This document shows positions 27,591 through 40,189 of a DNA stretch of 64,000 nucleotides, one piece after another (the stretch's first letter is position 1; every line of letters begins with the position of its first letter). The DNA comes from Lucifuga dentata (lineage: Eukaryota > Chordata > Actinopteri > Ophidiiformes > Bythitidae): positions 141,039 through 205,038 of the forward strand of contig VXCM01002235.1 of assembly GCA_014773175.1 (NCBI GenBank), in the 5' to 3' direction. Below the pieces are notes generated by a model. The model saw only the letters and a list, made by a program, of their open reading frames with translations. It made no database searches and was not told the DNA's origin. The translations under genes were made by a program, and so were the position numbers.

Positions 27591-29193
27591 ATGCTATTGA
27601 AAAGCTTAAATCTTAACATATTTTAAACTAATTAATATGCCGGATTGAGAAGAAATGACTTGACACTACTGTTAAATGTCCAGCATTTTTAACTATATAA
27701 GATTTGTACGAACCAACACTAGGAAAAAATGACGTGTTAAAATAAAAATTTTTGCAGTGAAAGGACAAGGAGGGAGATGTATTATTGCTCATTATGAGAC
27801 AAAATAATTAATTACTTAATCACACTGCAGGGAAAAAAAAAAAGCTTTCTAAATTGTAGGTGAGCTGAGACTTATAACATTAGATTCCCGTGAGAATTAC
27901 AAAAGCTGCTTTCTAGCTACTTGATGATGATGAAGTAACTATTTATTCACTGTATTAGAAAGAAAATGAAAAATAAATAATGGTTAATGGTAAATTTTTC
28001 GCAAAATCATTTTTAAACCAATCAGAATTTGATTTCATGGAGGTATCCTAAAAATGTTATAGGCAGTACATTTATATAGTTCAGTATAATCTAATTGGTT
28101 TGTACTTCTAATGTAATGCTGTTCACATTTTAACTTTTTTTAGTTTCTGACTATAATGATCACAATATTAAAACTTATTCATATGTACAGCCACAAAATC
28201 TGGATCATTTGTAGAAAAATTATTCAAACCCATAAGAAAACTTTACAAAAATAGAAATGAAAAATAGAAACGATGCATCTCATTTTCAAGTCCTCAACAT
28301 AGGTGGAGTATGAACAGAGAGAAAAAGAAAGTTATCCTCAGAATAACAAACATTTATTTCATTCCCTCACATCTGGAAGAGTCCAACCCCAGCAGGTGGC
28401 CTTCTCAGGAACAGTACACTGAGTCATGCTGAGCACTTCTCCCCAGCAAGACCAATACCATCACAAACAAGGAGCAATCTCCCATGGAGCACTCGTATAG
28501 AGAGAAGGTCACAGAGCGTACTGAACCAGCTGAGCACAAACACCACTCATCTACCCTGTCTTGTCAAGCTGTCCCCTTCAGATCCTGGACTTCCCCTGGT
28601 GGCTTCATGCCTGTCGTGACATATTACTGTTATCTTAGCACTGCATGGGTTAACATTCGCCCTAATGAAAATGTGTGGGGACAATGATGTAACATGTAAT
28701 ATATGGTTCTAACAAGGCTTGGGAGCATGTGTCCATATCCCTGCCATGCTTGCATTAGTGTCAAATATTGGTTTTTCTGAATATGACAGGTTAATCCCAA
28801 TTCTTTGGATTGTGACTCTATAGAGATATCACAGAGCTCACTGACCTTTAATATGAGCTCAGTTTGCTCATGTATGGAAGCCATGAGTCTTAACAGTCAT
28901 TAGATGTGAGATGCCTTGACTCATTAATTATCATTCTCTCGATACTATAAACCCACATCCAGTATTATGCACCTACATCTCATTCACCTGCTTATTTATT
29001 CAGGACAATTTAGAAGATAGACCTTGTGCAACACCTGTTTTTATCACATGATAAATATATCTAACATACGTTTTTTCTCATCATGCACAGATTATATGCC
29101 TATGCCATAAAATTTCAGTTCCAGCTACTATTCCAGCTAATGCAAAATTACTGCAGTTAGATGTTTTACAGGAACAAAGAAGGATGAATCTAT

Positions 29194-29301
29194 TTACCCA
29201 TTATAGTGTCCCTACACTGGCTCCTACTGGATTTTAGAATTGATTTTAAGATACTGCTGATTACTTGTAAAGCACTGAACAAGCTGGCACACAAACTCTA
29301 A
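29194..29301 (+). mobile_element. LINE reverse transcriptase C-terminal fragment
   Basis: In one frame this reads VSLHWLLLDFRIDFKILLIT followed by CKALNKLAHKL and a stop. It corresponds to the HI.P.L.SLHWLPV..RIDFKILL..YKALNGLAP segment common to teleost LINE polyproteins. Only about 35 codons survive, and it is a dead fragment. The next 250 bases give no recognisable continuation. Confidence 0.8.
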
Positions 29302-30388
29302 TGTCCCTCAGTCAAAGTTGTTTCCCATTGTTTGCTTTTCTTCGCTTGGCCAGTCGTCAATGAAACCGCATTTACAACACGCAGGCGCTGTCTGCATTGT
29401 TTCAAATTTCGAGTGGTGCACGACCTCACATCCAACCATCAAATGCGGCCTCTATTGCCAGCCATTTGGGCCACATTTACATCGCATTTCTGCACACCCA
29501 CTGTCTTGTCCACTTGATGAAATCTTTGGTTGTCAATAATAATTGGAAGACCTGGATCTTATCTCTCTCAGCAATTCATTCACAAGTGTTCATTCATTGC
29601 ATAATCTAACACACATCAAACTTGATTTCTTACAGTCTGACATAGATTACAACTAAGATTTTATAATACCCATCTCACATGGTGTGACATCAATGGACTT
29701 ACAAGATCACTGTTATCGCACAGTTTGCAGAAAGCATTACTTACAGCCCCGAAAATGTCAATAGTTGCATGGGAAGCATGGGAATCCTGCAGTATGACTC
29801 ACCAACATGTGATATGACATTCATATGAATGTGCCAGTCAAACGTAAATAACACTAAAGTGTAAATGTTATACAGACAATCAACCATCCCTCATTTTCTT
29901 CAGTCATATGAGAAGCTGCTGCTGCATGTGTGTGCTGGGACTTAGCGGCATCTTAAAGTAAACTCACCATTCTTACCTGCACCTGCATTGTGTCTCCTGA
30001 GCAACTGCTTTCCCATTTAGTGCCTGACAATATCCCAGCTTTCGATTCATTTCCCGTCTTTCAAGTGAGAGGAAATGAATCACAGGGCTGTCAAGGAGAG
30101 GCACAGGAGCAATAAGAGGAGTGTGAGAGAAAGGAAACTTTGATATTTAAGGTTTGCTCAGTTTTTATTCCTTATGGACCCTTGGGGTATGTTATGGGAC
30201 ATCAGACTGCTAGACACCGGCTGCTAAAACTAACAAACCTGCAGGTGTAATTTCATCTGCCCATCTTTTTCCCTGCCACACATTCTCTCGCACTTTCTGT
30301 TTTTGGTATTCTGTTCCTCTCTGTTTTCCAGTCTATCCTGTGTCACATGCATTTTAAATCACAAAGCCAGCCTATTGATTCCCAGTTC

Positions 30389-30419
<31 letters not shown>

Positions 30420-31667
30420 TNTTTTTTTTTTTTTTTTTTTATAATATTGGACAGGCATTGTCCCAAAGATCCAAATGCCATTATCTCTGCCAACTGAAGC
30501 ATACATACAGTATAGCTCACACATGTACATAAGGAAAATGTGTATATACAGTAACAGTTTTAAACTCCCTCTGTTCTCAGGAACACAAAAAAGACAACAC
30601 CTGAACAAGGTAATAGAAGACAGAAGAATTCACAAAAAGTCATGCACAGTTGTGATTAATTAGCTGCTGTTTAGAAGCGTGAAGATAGCAGAGATAGACA
30701 GATTGCCTTTACACTTGAATAGGAAACTGGAGTTTGAGCCAGGAAAGGTGTCTGAGGTTGATGACAAAAGGCAATTCACAGACAATATATCACTGTTGTC
30801 AAACACGGGCCAGAGCTTTGTGCTGTCCCCACTGCCACTTCTTACCTGATAGCCCAGCAATGGACAGAGCTTGGATTCTACTGACAAGCAAGGCCTGAGG
30901 TCGAGTCCAAGTCCCCACTAACCCTAAACCAGGGCCAAATAAGTCTCTTTCTAATGGTCTTACTGACCTAACCTCCAATTTACAATTTTATACATCTGGC
31001 TATGGGACACACTCTGAGGCTTGATCACCCTGGGAGGGGCCTTCCTAAGGCACCCTAACACCCTAAGATCCTGAGGTCCACTACTTATAATGTGTTCAAA
31101 ATTTTATAACTAATGAATAATGAATCTTCAACCACTTCAAATAGTTTTCCCGAACCACTTTTCATTTTATAAATGGTGAATTTTCCACCATTTTGTCTTA
31201 CGGTTAACTCCAACCACACTTTATTTTATAACACATTTCCAACCCTGACCCTTACCCAGCAGATGAGCTTTACCCTAACCACCTCAATTTTATTCTTTGT
31301 GAAGGTGGATATCATCCCTACTGATCTGGGTGTTGGGTAACGTGGGCTGGCCTTTCCTTATTGGCCTTATTGATTACAGATGGAATTTGCTACTATCGTA
31401 TCAGTAATGTTTACGCTACATTACCATTTTTGATTTGTAATTGCTGGCATTGTGAAACTCAAACTGAAATTAACCTTAAAATACAGCTGCCAATAGATTA
31501 TAGCAATGCACACTGATGGCTCCAGTTTACTTGGTAAGAAGTAGAACTTTCATGGCAAAAAAAAAAATCTTGCAAGGCTCAAGATGACGTCTGTCAGTGT
31601 TCTTTGTGCTGGACTACCAAGGAGAATTTTCATCTTTTCTACTTTTAATGCCTGCCAAAGGTTGTTA

Positions 31668-31837
31668 TTGGTCCAAATACACAGATGATTGAACTCTGTC
31701 CCTCACTGCTGACACAACAGTCCTGTGAGATTTGGACCAATTACAGCCAGGGCATGGTATCAGGTGTCGTGTTCTGGGACATGTTCACCTGCCTGTTCTT
31801 TTACCAGTTTGTCTTACATCTTTTGGGGCCTTTACAG
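31668..31837 (+). repeat. Palindromic dispersed repeat, copy B
   Basis: Begins TTGGTCCAAAT and closes its palindrome with GTGAGATTTGGACCAA at 31740. It continues with TCTGGGACATGTTCACCTGC and TTTTGGGGCCTTTA, the same block order as 16252-16478. The arms are more diverged than in copy A. Confidence 0.68.
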
Positions 31838-33764
31838 CGGGCAGCACACATTAAAGTTTGATGTAACCTTAAAAAAAGATATATTTCAGATTTTGTGGGG
31901 CCAAATAATTATGTTCAAGGGTCAGATTTGGCCTAAATTTTTATTTTGATCTTGGGTTCTGGTTGATAAACACAAACAAATTTTGATAGCTTTGACATCT
32001 CTTAGCATATTTAAACACCATTAAAGTTTTGATATAACCATTAAAAAGGAACATTTCAGCTTTTGTCATTTGAGGGAATCACTTATAATCTGAGAGAAAG
32101 CATTTCTCTGACTCTGGCCTGCTCTCTGCTGACAATGTCTTGCTGTGACTCTTGTTATGAAACCCGGTGTTTCACTTTCTCAAGCTCTCACCCCTGTAAG
32201 GAAAGTGATATTTTAAGGCCTGCCTTCTGCAGAGGTGCCAAAACAGCCTGGAAGCTGGATGTCTATGGATCAATCTGATTACTCCCCAGATTCTTTTAGC
32301 TTGGAAGATGGCCTATCATGTACACTGACTTAATGATTTCTCTGAAGTGAGCAAAACAATTAAGTAAGGCCCGCAGCATCAAAGTCCTTCAGTTAAGGCT
32401 CAGACGCCTGTAGGGAGGTGTGGAGGAAACTGAAGACAATCAGAGAAATCAAAAGGTAAGTGAATTAAAAAGACTTTCTTTGTTTATTGTGTAGCCTCAG
32501 GCAGCCTCACAGAGGTTATCTCTGAGGATCTCCTGATGTTCCCTGTTCAACAAAGACATCAGTACAAGAAAAAAATGAGAATAGAGGTTAAAGACCAGTG
32601 GTTCTGCTTTTATTAGTCATTAGTGTTGGTGATGTTGCATAATTCATCCGTCCCGTGTTTTTGAACTATAAACTATTGCATTTTCAACCATATGACAATT
32701 GTTTTGCTCCTAAGAACTAACTCTAACTAGTGATAACTATATTTTCACAGCCACTTTTGCTCCCAGTGAGCCAGATTGTAACTATTTGTGTCAACAAGAA
32801 GCTTTTGTGTGAAGACTTTTGTATTATCATCCACAGCTGACTGATCGCAAGCAGTGTCCTCTCTCTCTCTCCCCNCCCCCACCCCCTTCTCTATCTGCCT
32901 GGCTGTCAGTGTAATTTTTGTTCTCCTTTTAGGAAGACCAGACAAAAAATACTTTTGGCATTACTGAAGTAAAACAGAGTTGTGATGATACTGATACAGA
33001 AAAAGGCATGCAGATACTGTATTTGTCAGAAGACATTGTTAGTGGGTATGAGGCAGTATGGGAAAAAAAATGTTTCATTCATTCAGGAACACTCCCAGGA
33101 TCCTCATATCCTCATCAAGAATAACTCCACATTCAAATACCCTGTTTATGCATATGAGCTAAGAGCCATTACAACTCAACCCTGTTTTATTGTTTGTTGT
33201 TTAGTGGTTGAAAATACTAGAATAACTGTTTACCACATGCCCACTCCTTAATACTTATGAATATAGCCTGACTGTGGCTAATTTTCCAGATTTTTCTGGC
33301 TCAGCCATCTGTCTGCTTGTTAAGTTGACTCTGTCTGCCAAGCAATTATAGTCATTTGTTGACGACTGAGGAGGCGATTACACTATCAAGGGGATCAAGT
33401 ATTTAAAGCTCCCATAATCCCTGTGTTTATGAGGATGAAATTATATAATTTTGTCTTGTTTTATTTTTGTTTTTATTTTTTCTGCTTGTTTAGTTCAAAT
33501 AATCATGGTGTGGGCATTGATATTACAGTTATAAGAATTACCTGGATTTTTCATAATAGTAATCATCTTCTTGAAGTAATGATAAGGAAATAATTGCTCT
33601 TCTCAAGAATACACCATTTAAACAGTTTGAAAAATAAGAGAACCTCTTTAGCTCTTAAACTCTCAATTTTATAGCTTTAAATTTTAATTTAACCTTTTCA
33701 AACTATTGGTTTTATTGATTCAGTTCTATATTTATTATTTCATTTTCTTTATCTTAATGCTATG

Positions 33765-33835
33765 TCTTTTTATATATCTATGTAAAGCACTTTGAATTGC
33801 CTTTGTGTCTGAATGGTGCCTTGCCTTGCCTTGGT
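33765..33835 (+). mobile_element. Possible LINE 3' tail
   Basis: TGTAAAGCACTTTGAATTGC followed by a short GCCTTGCCTTGCCTTGG array resembles the 3' UTR and tail of teleost non-LTR elements as I remember them. Short and diverged. Confidence 0.45.
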
Positions 33836-34247
33836 TTAATGACTTTTCCAGAAGCTATTGGATATCACATGAGATTGATATTGAAGATGTGGGCTGTAGA
33901 GGTGCCTAGCTCTATAAAGAAAGCCACACAGTCAGTATATATATATATTTAAATGCGCACTAGACTGTGATTTATTTATTTATTTAAATGTTTGTTTGTG
34001 CCTGTACTCTGATTAAGGCAACAGTGTGAGTAAAAGATGTATAGATGGATGGAATTAATAGAATTAAACAGTTTGCTGGGTATACACAACTCATTGCGTA
34101 ATCAGAATATGCAGAGCAGAGTTTGCCAAGAAATGCAGAGGTGGCTTACTTCAATTTATGACATTTACATGCCTGAATAAACTGATTTACAATCTCATAA
34201 TCTCGGTCAGTTACTCAGAGAACGCATACTCTGAACTACGCAGATCT

Positions 34248-34411
34248 ATGCCAAGTCAGTCTAATGTAATAGAGCATAATGACATAAAAGAAAAGCTGTG
34301 GCATGACCCGAAGAGGTCTGTTCATGTAAGAAATCCAATAAATATTAATGAAATGAAACGGTTTTGTAAAGAGGAATGATCTGAAACTCCTCGTTGTTGT
34401 GTGGGGTTGAG

Positions 34412-34412
<1 letters not shown>
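34248..34412 (+). mobile_element. Tc1-like transposase C-terminal remnant
   Basis: The frame reads MPSQSNVIEHNDIKEKLWHD, then PKRSVHVRNP, then EMKRFCKEE, a stop, and SETPRC. This fits the C-terminal WPSQSPDLNPIE..W..LKR.V..R.P.N..EL..FC.EEW.KIP..RC pattern of Tc1-family transposases. The DDE glutamate context is degraded, the Trp after KEE is a stop, and no catalytic N-terminal part or terminal repeats are visible. It is an inactive fossil. Confidence 0.72.

Positions 34413-34413
<1 letters not shown>

Positions 34414-34441
<28 letters not shown>
34414..34441. repeat. GT microsatellite
   Basis: A pure GT run directly after the Tc1-like fragment. A pure A run follows at 34608-34631. Confidence 0.9.
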
Positions 34442-34445
<4 letters not shown>

Positions 34446-36891
34446 TTGTGTATGCGTGTATCATTATTTTAGGCAATATGTCTCTGGCTTGGACGAGGAT
34501 CAACCATACTTTATCATTTTACATTTGCATTTTGTCGTCATCATGCAGCAATCTGAGTAATTCCAAATATTATTTTGCAACTGTGTGCCTATTTGGATAA
34601 TAACACCAAAAAAAAAAAAAAAAAAAAAAAATTGAATACTTAAATACATTTGGAGCTTGCATTTATCATGCACTATTCTGATACAGTGAAGACCCATTAA
34701 TTTGGATTTTCATTTGTTGAATGTAGCTGGTTGAACTGGTCCACCTTAAACACAGGTCCACCTTAAGGGAAGATTAGGTGAAAATAGCCCCAGGTGTACC
34801 TTCCTCCCTTCTGATTCTATATAAGTAGGACACACTGTGAGGTTACCAGACATTGCTCTTGTCCCTGAACATATGTTTGCAGTTTTAAGGAGTTTTCCTA
34901 CTTTTACCTCTTGTGTATGTGTTTACACCATGTGCTTTAGTTGTGTGTTTTAACTTGCTTTAAACTGGTTCTTAGTAAGCTTTTCTCCAATTGTTCTCCA
35001 GCTTCAGTGGCTTCTGTTTTGTTTAAATCTATGATGACTTTTTACGATTAGACTTTTAGCAGATTACCTATTTTAACCTACTTCATTTATGTTCCAATAG
35101 ATTTGTTTTTAGTGATTTTCTGCCTTTTATCTAATCCTGAAATAAAACATCTTTTGCTCTTGGAAACACCTCAACATAAGGAAATACCGTAGACCCCTTT
35201 TTCAAGCAAATGCTAAAAGTTGCCAGCATTTATGAATGAGGGAGTATGGTTATGTGAAGCTTTTCTGCCCTTATTGACATGTTAAATCAAACTATAGAGA
35301 ATTAAGAGGAAAATGAAGTTTATATACAGGCCCGTGGAGATTTAAAAAAAAAAAAGGCCTGATGGTGGCACTAGAGAAATTGTAAATGTGTCTGCTATTT
35401 TGATTGTGATGCTGTTCCTGCATATTTGCCACAAAATGCATTTACACATCTTGATTAAAAGGCTTGGATTCTGTTTATAGGCCATAATATTGGCATCCCA
35501 AAGATGCTGGCATGCTGAGGTTTGGATGAACTCATAAAACTTGCAAAAATTACTTTCTGACAAAAATCAATTAATTGTCTGAAAATGACTGGATTATTTT
35601 TGGACTTGCCTTGACCAAAGACAGAAAAAAAGTTTATGAGGAAAGAGTTCACCACAATGACAGAACAGTGAGTTCTGTACCATCTTACTGGTGACAGTAA
35701 GATGAGGTAAACAAAATGCCAAAGACTTCAATATCCCATACCTGTCATAGTAGGAGTACAATATTAAATAAAACAGTAATATATTGTAGAAATAGGTTAC
35801 AGGTGGCTCAAACAAGTATAAAATAAAATGTCAGATTTCAGCTCAGATGTAAAGGAGAATCTGTTTATTACATTTCTTGAATTCTCAATAATATTTTCAT
35901 AACAACATATAAGTTCAGCAAAACTTTAGTCATCATGAAGCAAAATCACTATTATTAGCCACAATTATGCTGTAGAATATTAAACGTGTTGTGATTAGAC
36001 AAGCATGAACATGGAATTTTGCTGCCACCTGACTATAATTCACAAATTTATCTATATGAAAAAAAAGGTTTCTTACTGTTATCATCCCATATGTAAATTC
36101 ATTCCTGTTATTGTCAGAGTCAGACAGTGTATTTGGATCTGAAGTGGAGCTTGAGAGCCACCTGATTATTGCTGATTGGGAACATTAGTGGATCGATGGT
36201 CCTGATTGGTCACGGTGTTGTGTGATGGATAGCTTGTCACTTGCGATTTTTCCATTAATCCAACAGAGAGGAAGTGTTTTTGTCCTCTGCATACAACTTA
36301 GATACTGTGCATGTAATGTGTGTCTGGAGAAATTTTTTTTTTTCATCTTAGTTTATTTGTGAGTCAGAAAGCTTCTCTTGTCTGACAGGTCATGAGTCAG
36401 CCTGAAACTAATGACACTCTGTGGAAAATCTGCTGTTAACCCCATATTATACACGATGTGACCCGCTGATCTCGTGTGTCTAGAATATTTGGAGCATTCA
36501 TGAAACTTTGAAATTGTGAACCCAAATAGGAAGAGTGTGGCTGAATGTGTGACTAGGATGTTCACAGTGAAAACCCACACTGGACAATTACTGAGTTTCA
36601 CTAGTTGAATAGTGCAAGTTTGGCTATTTATACACCAGTCCAGCAGATGAAGGTGGAGTATGCGGGTTTCTTTCAAGTAGCCTTTCTCTTCTTCTCTGCC
36701 TGGAATGAAATGGATAAAGCAGCACTACAGTGATTCAGTTGGATTTGGATTTAAATATATCCAGAGATGGAACATTTCCATGTAAACACACTCCATTGAT
36801 GACTTGGATTAGCAGAGTAAAAGTGTGTCAGTACTGATGTCATCTTTTTACTATAACAGTTTGTTCTGCAGATCTGAACACAAAATGTGCC

Positions 36892-37165
36892 TTGGTTGGT
36901 TGGTTGGTTGGTTGACTGGTTGGTTGGTTGACTGGTTGGTTGGCTGGTTGGTTGGCTGGTTGGTTGGTTGGCTGGTTGGCTGGCTGGCTGGCTGGTTGGT
37001 TGGTTGGTTGGTTGACTGGTTGGTTGGTTGGTTGGTTGGTTGGATGGTTGGTTGGATTCTTTAGTAAGATTACTCAAAAATATATGAAACTGCTTGCTGA
37101 CACTTGGCAGACCATCTGGATCCAGGAGCATTTTTGCTAATTATTAAAATTATTCGACAATGCAA
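36892..37165 (+). repeat. TTGG/CTGG array inside a dispersed repeat
   Basis: The array at 36892-37055 (164 bp) mixes TTGG, CTGG, CTGA and ATGG units. The sequence after it (AGATTACTCAAAAA, ATCTGGATCCAGGAGCATTT, CAATGCAAGATAG) matches the order of blocks in the repeat at 53275-53925, which has only a short GGTTGGTTTGTTTG stretch at that point. The array thus appears to have grown from the element's own internal simple sequence. Confidence 0.75.
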
Positions 37166-38143
37166 GATAGTTTTTTTTTGTTGGGTTTTTTTTTTTTTTT
37201 TTTTTGTCTCTTTTCTGTCTGCAAGATAGAGTTTCTGATTGATATAATAACATTGTCTCAGTCTTGGCTGATCATTAGAAGAAGGTTATTGAGGCAATTA
37301 TGTGCTTGTAACATGTTTGATGACTCTTCAGTGAAGAAAAACGTCCCATCGATTGTATTTTCCCCCATCTCAATAAGCAAAATCTGACAAGACAGCAGTT
37401 TTGATTATCAATAAAATCAAAGTTTATGCACAGTTAAATGTACGTGTGCTGGAATGTTGATGTCGTCCTTGCTATATTATTCTTTTTCTCTTTCTGCTTA
37501 TCCTGCTGTATGTGCTCATATCCTGTTCCAGTATTTTTAATCAGAGTTTTTTATGCACATTTTAGGTGTCTATGTATCAGGCCATACTGTAAATTTAATT
37601 AATGTGCATGCTTCTATAAATCAAGAAAATCAAAATAAATAACTACAATTTAGAAATATGTAATTTGTACTTATTAAAATTGTCCAATATATTTGCAGCA
37701 TTTTATGAGTATTGTACTGTAAGGATGTATTCACACAAAGTGCCTTTTCCTCCTCTGGCAGCACCTTCTTTACATGTTATCATTTGGCAGGCGGCGCATG
37801 AGCACATGCCAAGGTTTGATGTTTTTTTTTTTTTTTTNAAAAAACTGTTACGTGTAGAACTTTTTTTTTTTTACTAGTCGATCAAATAGAAGATGGACTG
37901 CTCCAGGGACCCAAAAGCAACATGGATGTCCCTGGTGAGAGGCTGAATATGACTATGTTGAGCTCCTGGACAGGATTATAAAATACCCCTTGTTGCTCCC
38001 TCCTGTCATGTAGCCACAAGGAACCACAAGGAACCACAAGGACCACCTTCATCAAACTGCCCATGTCAAATGCTGACCAAACATAGCTAGAGAGTAAGTT
38101 CAATTGACAGCAGAGTTGTCTATCCTGGAGTCATCCTGTTGGC

Positions 38144-38174
<31 letters not shown>

Positions 38175-39071
38175 TGTCTGATCAAGACTCTAGATCTGGC
38201 CTGATCATAAAATGCCATTAATATGTATGCATTCTCCCCTATGGCTAGAGGTAGTCATGCTAAGTTCAGTATATGATACAGATATAATACAGGAATATGG
38301 TAGAAGGCAAAGTACCAACTAACATTGTAACAGCCATAAACAATCTGAGTAATACTCCTATCATGCGCCAACTAACAAAAAAGTCCATGTGGCTGAAACT
38401 CTGCTTCATTCACAGTGACAAATGACCTTGACACAGAAGCAGCATAAGTACAGATAGACACACTCACTTTATCAAAAGCATACACACAAGCACAAAAGAC
38501 ACAGGTTAAGAGAAAGAAAATAACCATGGAAACAGAGAAAAAAGCCATCCATTGCTTTGTGCCCTTTTAAACTGTCAAGTAATGATTAAGGATGAGGAGG
38601 GTTGTGGGGTAAACTCCTTCACAGCCAGGCCCCATCACCTCAGGAAGAGGCAAATTAGGACAGAGGGAAGGCAGGTGGGCATGGGGGATGAGGTCTTGCG
38701 GAGGAGTGTGGGAATGTAAGGAAAAAATAAATCCATATTTGTGCCTGGATGTGTTTGTCTGGTCCATCACTCTGAATTCATCATCAGTCAAAAGTAAAAT
38801 GTCACACCTTTCATCTGTTCATCCTGAGCTGTGGACCGTTAATTGCACAGGAAGAACATGGTGTGATCGAAGTGAAGCTGCAGCAGGGATGGTGCGGTCT
38901 AACGGGGGCAGGAGGTCCGGGTGAGGGGCGATTGTAGCCAGCAATAAAAGAAAAATGCAATAAAACTGATAAATGATGCCAAGGCACACAAATACAGAGA
39001 CACACCCCCACCTTCACCCCCACTCACAGCATCTCTTCTCAGAAGCAAACCTCTCCAGCACCAGCTTCACC

Positions 39072-39204
39072 TAGATCCCCTCCCCAGCACTCCACCTCCC
39101 CCAGCTCCCCTCTTGAGGGCTGGACGGCTCTTATTGANTAGATCCCCTCCCCAGCACTCCACCTCCCCCAGCTCCCCTCTTGAGGGCTGGACGGCTCTTA
39201 TTGA
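39072..39204. repeat. 66-nt direct duplication around a single N (assembly join)
   Basis: Positions 39072-39137 and 39139-39204 are identical across the N at 39138. Confidence 0.88.
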
Positions 39205-39405
39205 GCACTCGTCTGTTTACAGAGCAACGCTTCCCATCGGGTTTTGGATCAATGGGATTATATTTCTTATAAAGCAGCACGAAAGAGGGGAAGGTGGGGG
39301 TGGCAGAAAAGGCAGCGAGGGGGTTTTGGGTGCGTGAGTGAAAGGCAGAGGATCGAGCCGTCAGAGAAGCTGCACAAGGGCTGATGGAGAATCTGATGAC
39401 AGAGC

Positions 39406-39538
39406 GACGGTTTAGAGAAGTGGGGGTTAGAGGGTGTTGGGGGGTGTTAACAGAAGAAAAGCCAATGCCTGNGACGGTTTAGAGAAGTGGGGGTTAGAGG
39501 GTGTTGGGGGGTGTTAACAGAAGAAAAGCCAATGCCTG
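39406..39538. repeat. 66-nt direct duplication around a single N (assembly join)
   Basis: Positions 39406-39471 and 39473-39538 are identical across the N at 39472, only about 200 bases from the preceding case. Confidence 0.88.
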
Positions 39539-40091
39539 CAGATGGGATGGAGGGTGCAGTGGTTATTGATCTCCTGTCCGTCTTCTCTTCAGAAGATCAG
39601 CAGCAAACAGAGGCCTTGGTGTTTATCATTTCGTCAATGCATAGATGAGGACGCTCTGTCTGGGGATATGGAAATGTATGGCAAACTCTGCAGTACAGCA
39701 TCTTTGCATGTTGCAGATATTTGTCCCAAAATGTATTTGAAGGATAATGGGGGACAGAATCGGAAAAGGTCATGTTGCCTTTCAAAAGTGTAGAAGTAGG
39801 AACAGTAGATTATTTCATTCCAGTAAATGTATAAATAACCAAATCCTGTAATATTTTAAGTTGTACACAATTGCTCAAATTAACTTGACCTGTGAATCTT
39901 CATGAGTATATAAAACAGAAATGGTATCACAAAATAAAAACACTAATGATGGCATAAGAGCTGATGTTTGACAGGTTATTATACTCGCTCCGATGCTAAT
40001 TAGCCTCTGTGATGCTGCACTTATGGCTCCACCACAAAGAAGAACCGAAGAACTCAACGCACCAAGCGTAGTGGCCAGGCTCACACTATCC

Positions 40092-40113
40092 TAAAGTGAA
40101 CTATAGAAAAAAA

Positions 40114-40151
<38 letters not shown>

Positions 40152-40189
40152 TTNTTTTTTTTTTTTTTTTTTTTCTATAGCTCACTTTA
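40092..40189. repeat. Inverted repeat enclosing CA/TA microsatellite and poly-T
   Basis: Left arm TAAAGTGAACTATAGAAAA... (40092-40114) and right arm ...TTTTCTATAGCTCACTTTA (40167-40189) are 23 bases each with one mismatch. Between them lie CA and TA runs and a poly-T with an N at 40154. It could be a tiny inverted-repeat element or a distorted assembly join. Confidence 0.6.

Larger units (their letters stand above)
23361..29193. other. Intergenic region, no coding exon recognised
   Basis: AT-rich DNA with the repeat copies listed separately. A (GTTTT)n run at 25041-25066 and an (AAAAC)n run at 25245-25270 lie in opposite orientation about 200 bp apart. Open frames are short and unconvincing. 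Confidence 0.55.
29302..34247. other. Intergenic region, no coding exon recognised
   Basis: Contains a poly-T with N at 30421, a C-run N at 32875 and the repeats listed separately. Two related segments lie 170 bp apart (31850-31899 and 32021-32070, both with ATTAAAGTTT.GAT and ATTTCAG.TTTTGT), suggesting an internally repeated element. No splice-bounded coding exon was recognised. Confidence 0.55.

Noticed and set aside
36353..36676. 107-codon minus-strand open frame
   Set aside because: No domain, signal peptide or splice partner; AT-rich non-coding surroundings.
36751..37140. Open frames encoding QPTN or GWLV repeats
   Set aside because: They are translations of the TTGG array, open because the unit lacks stops.
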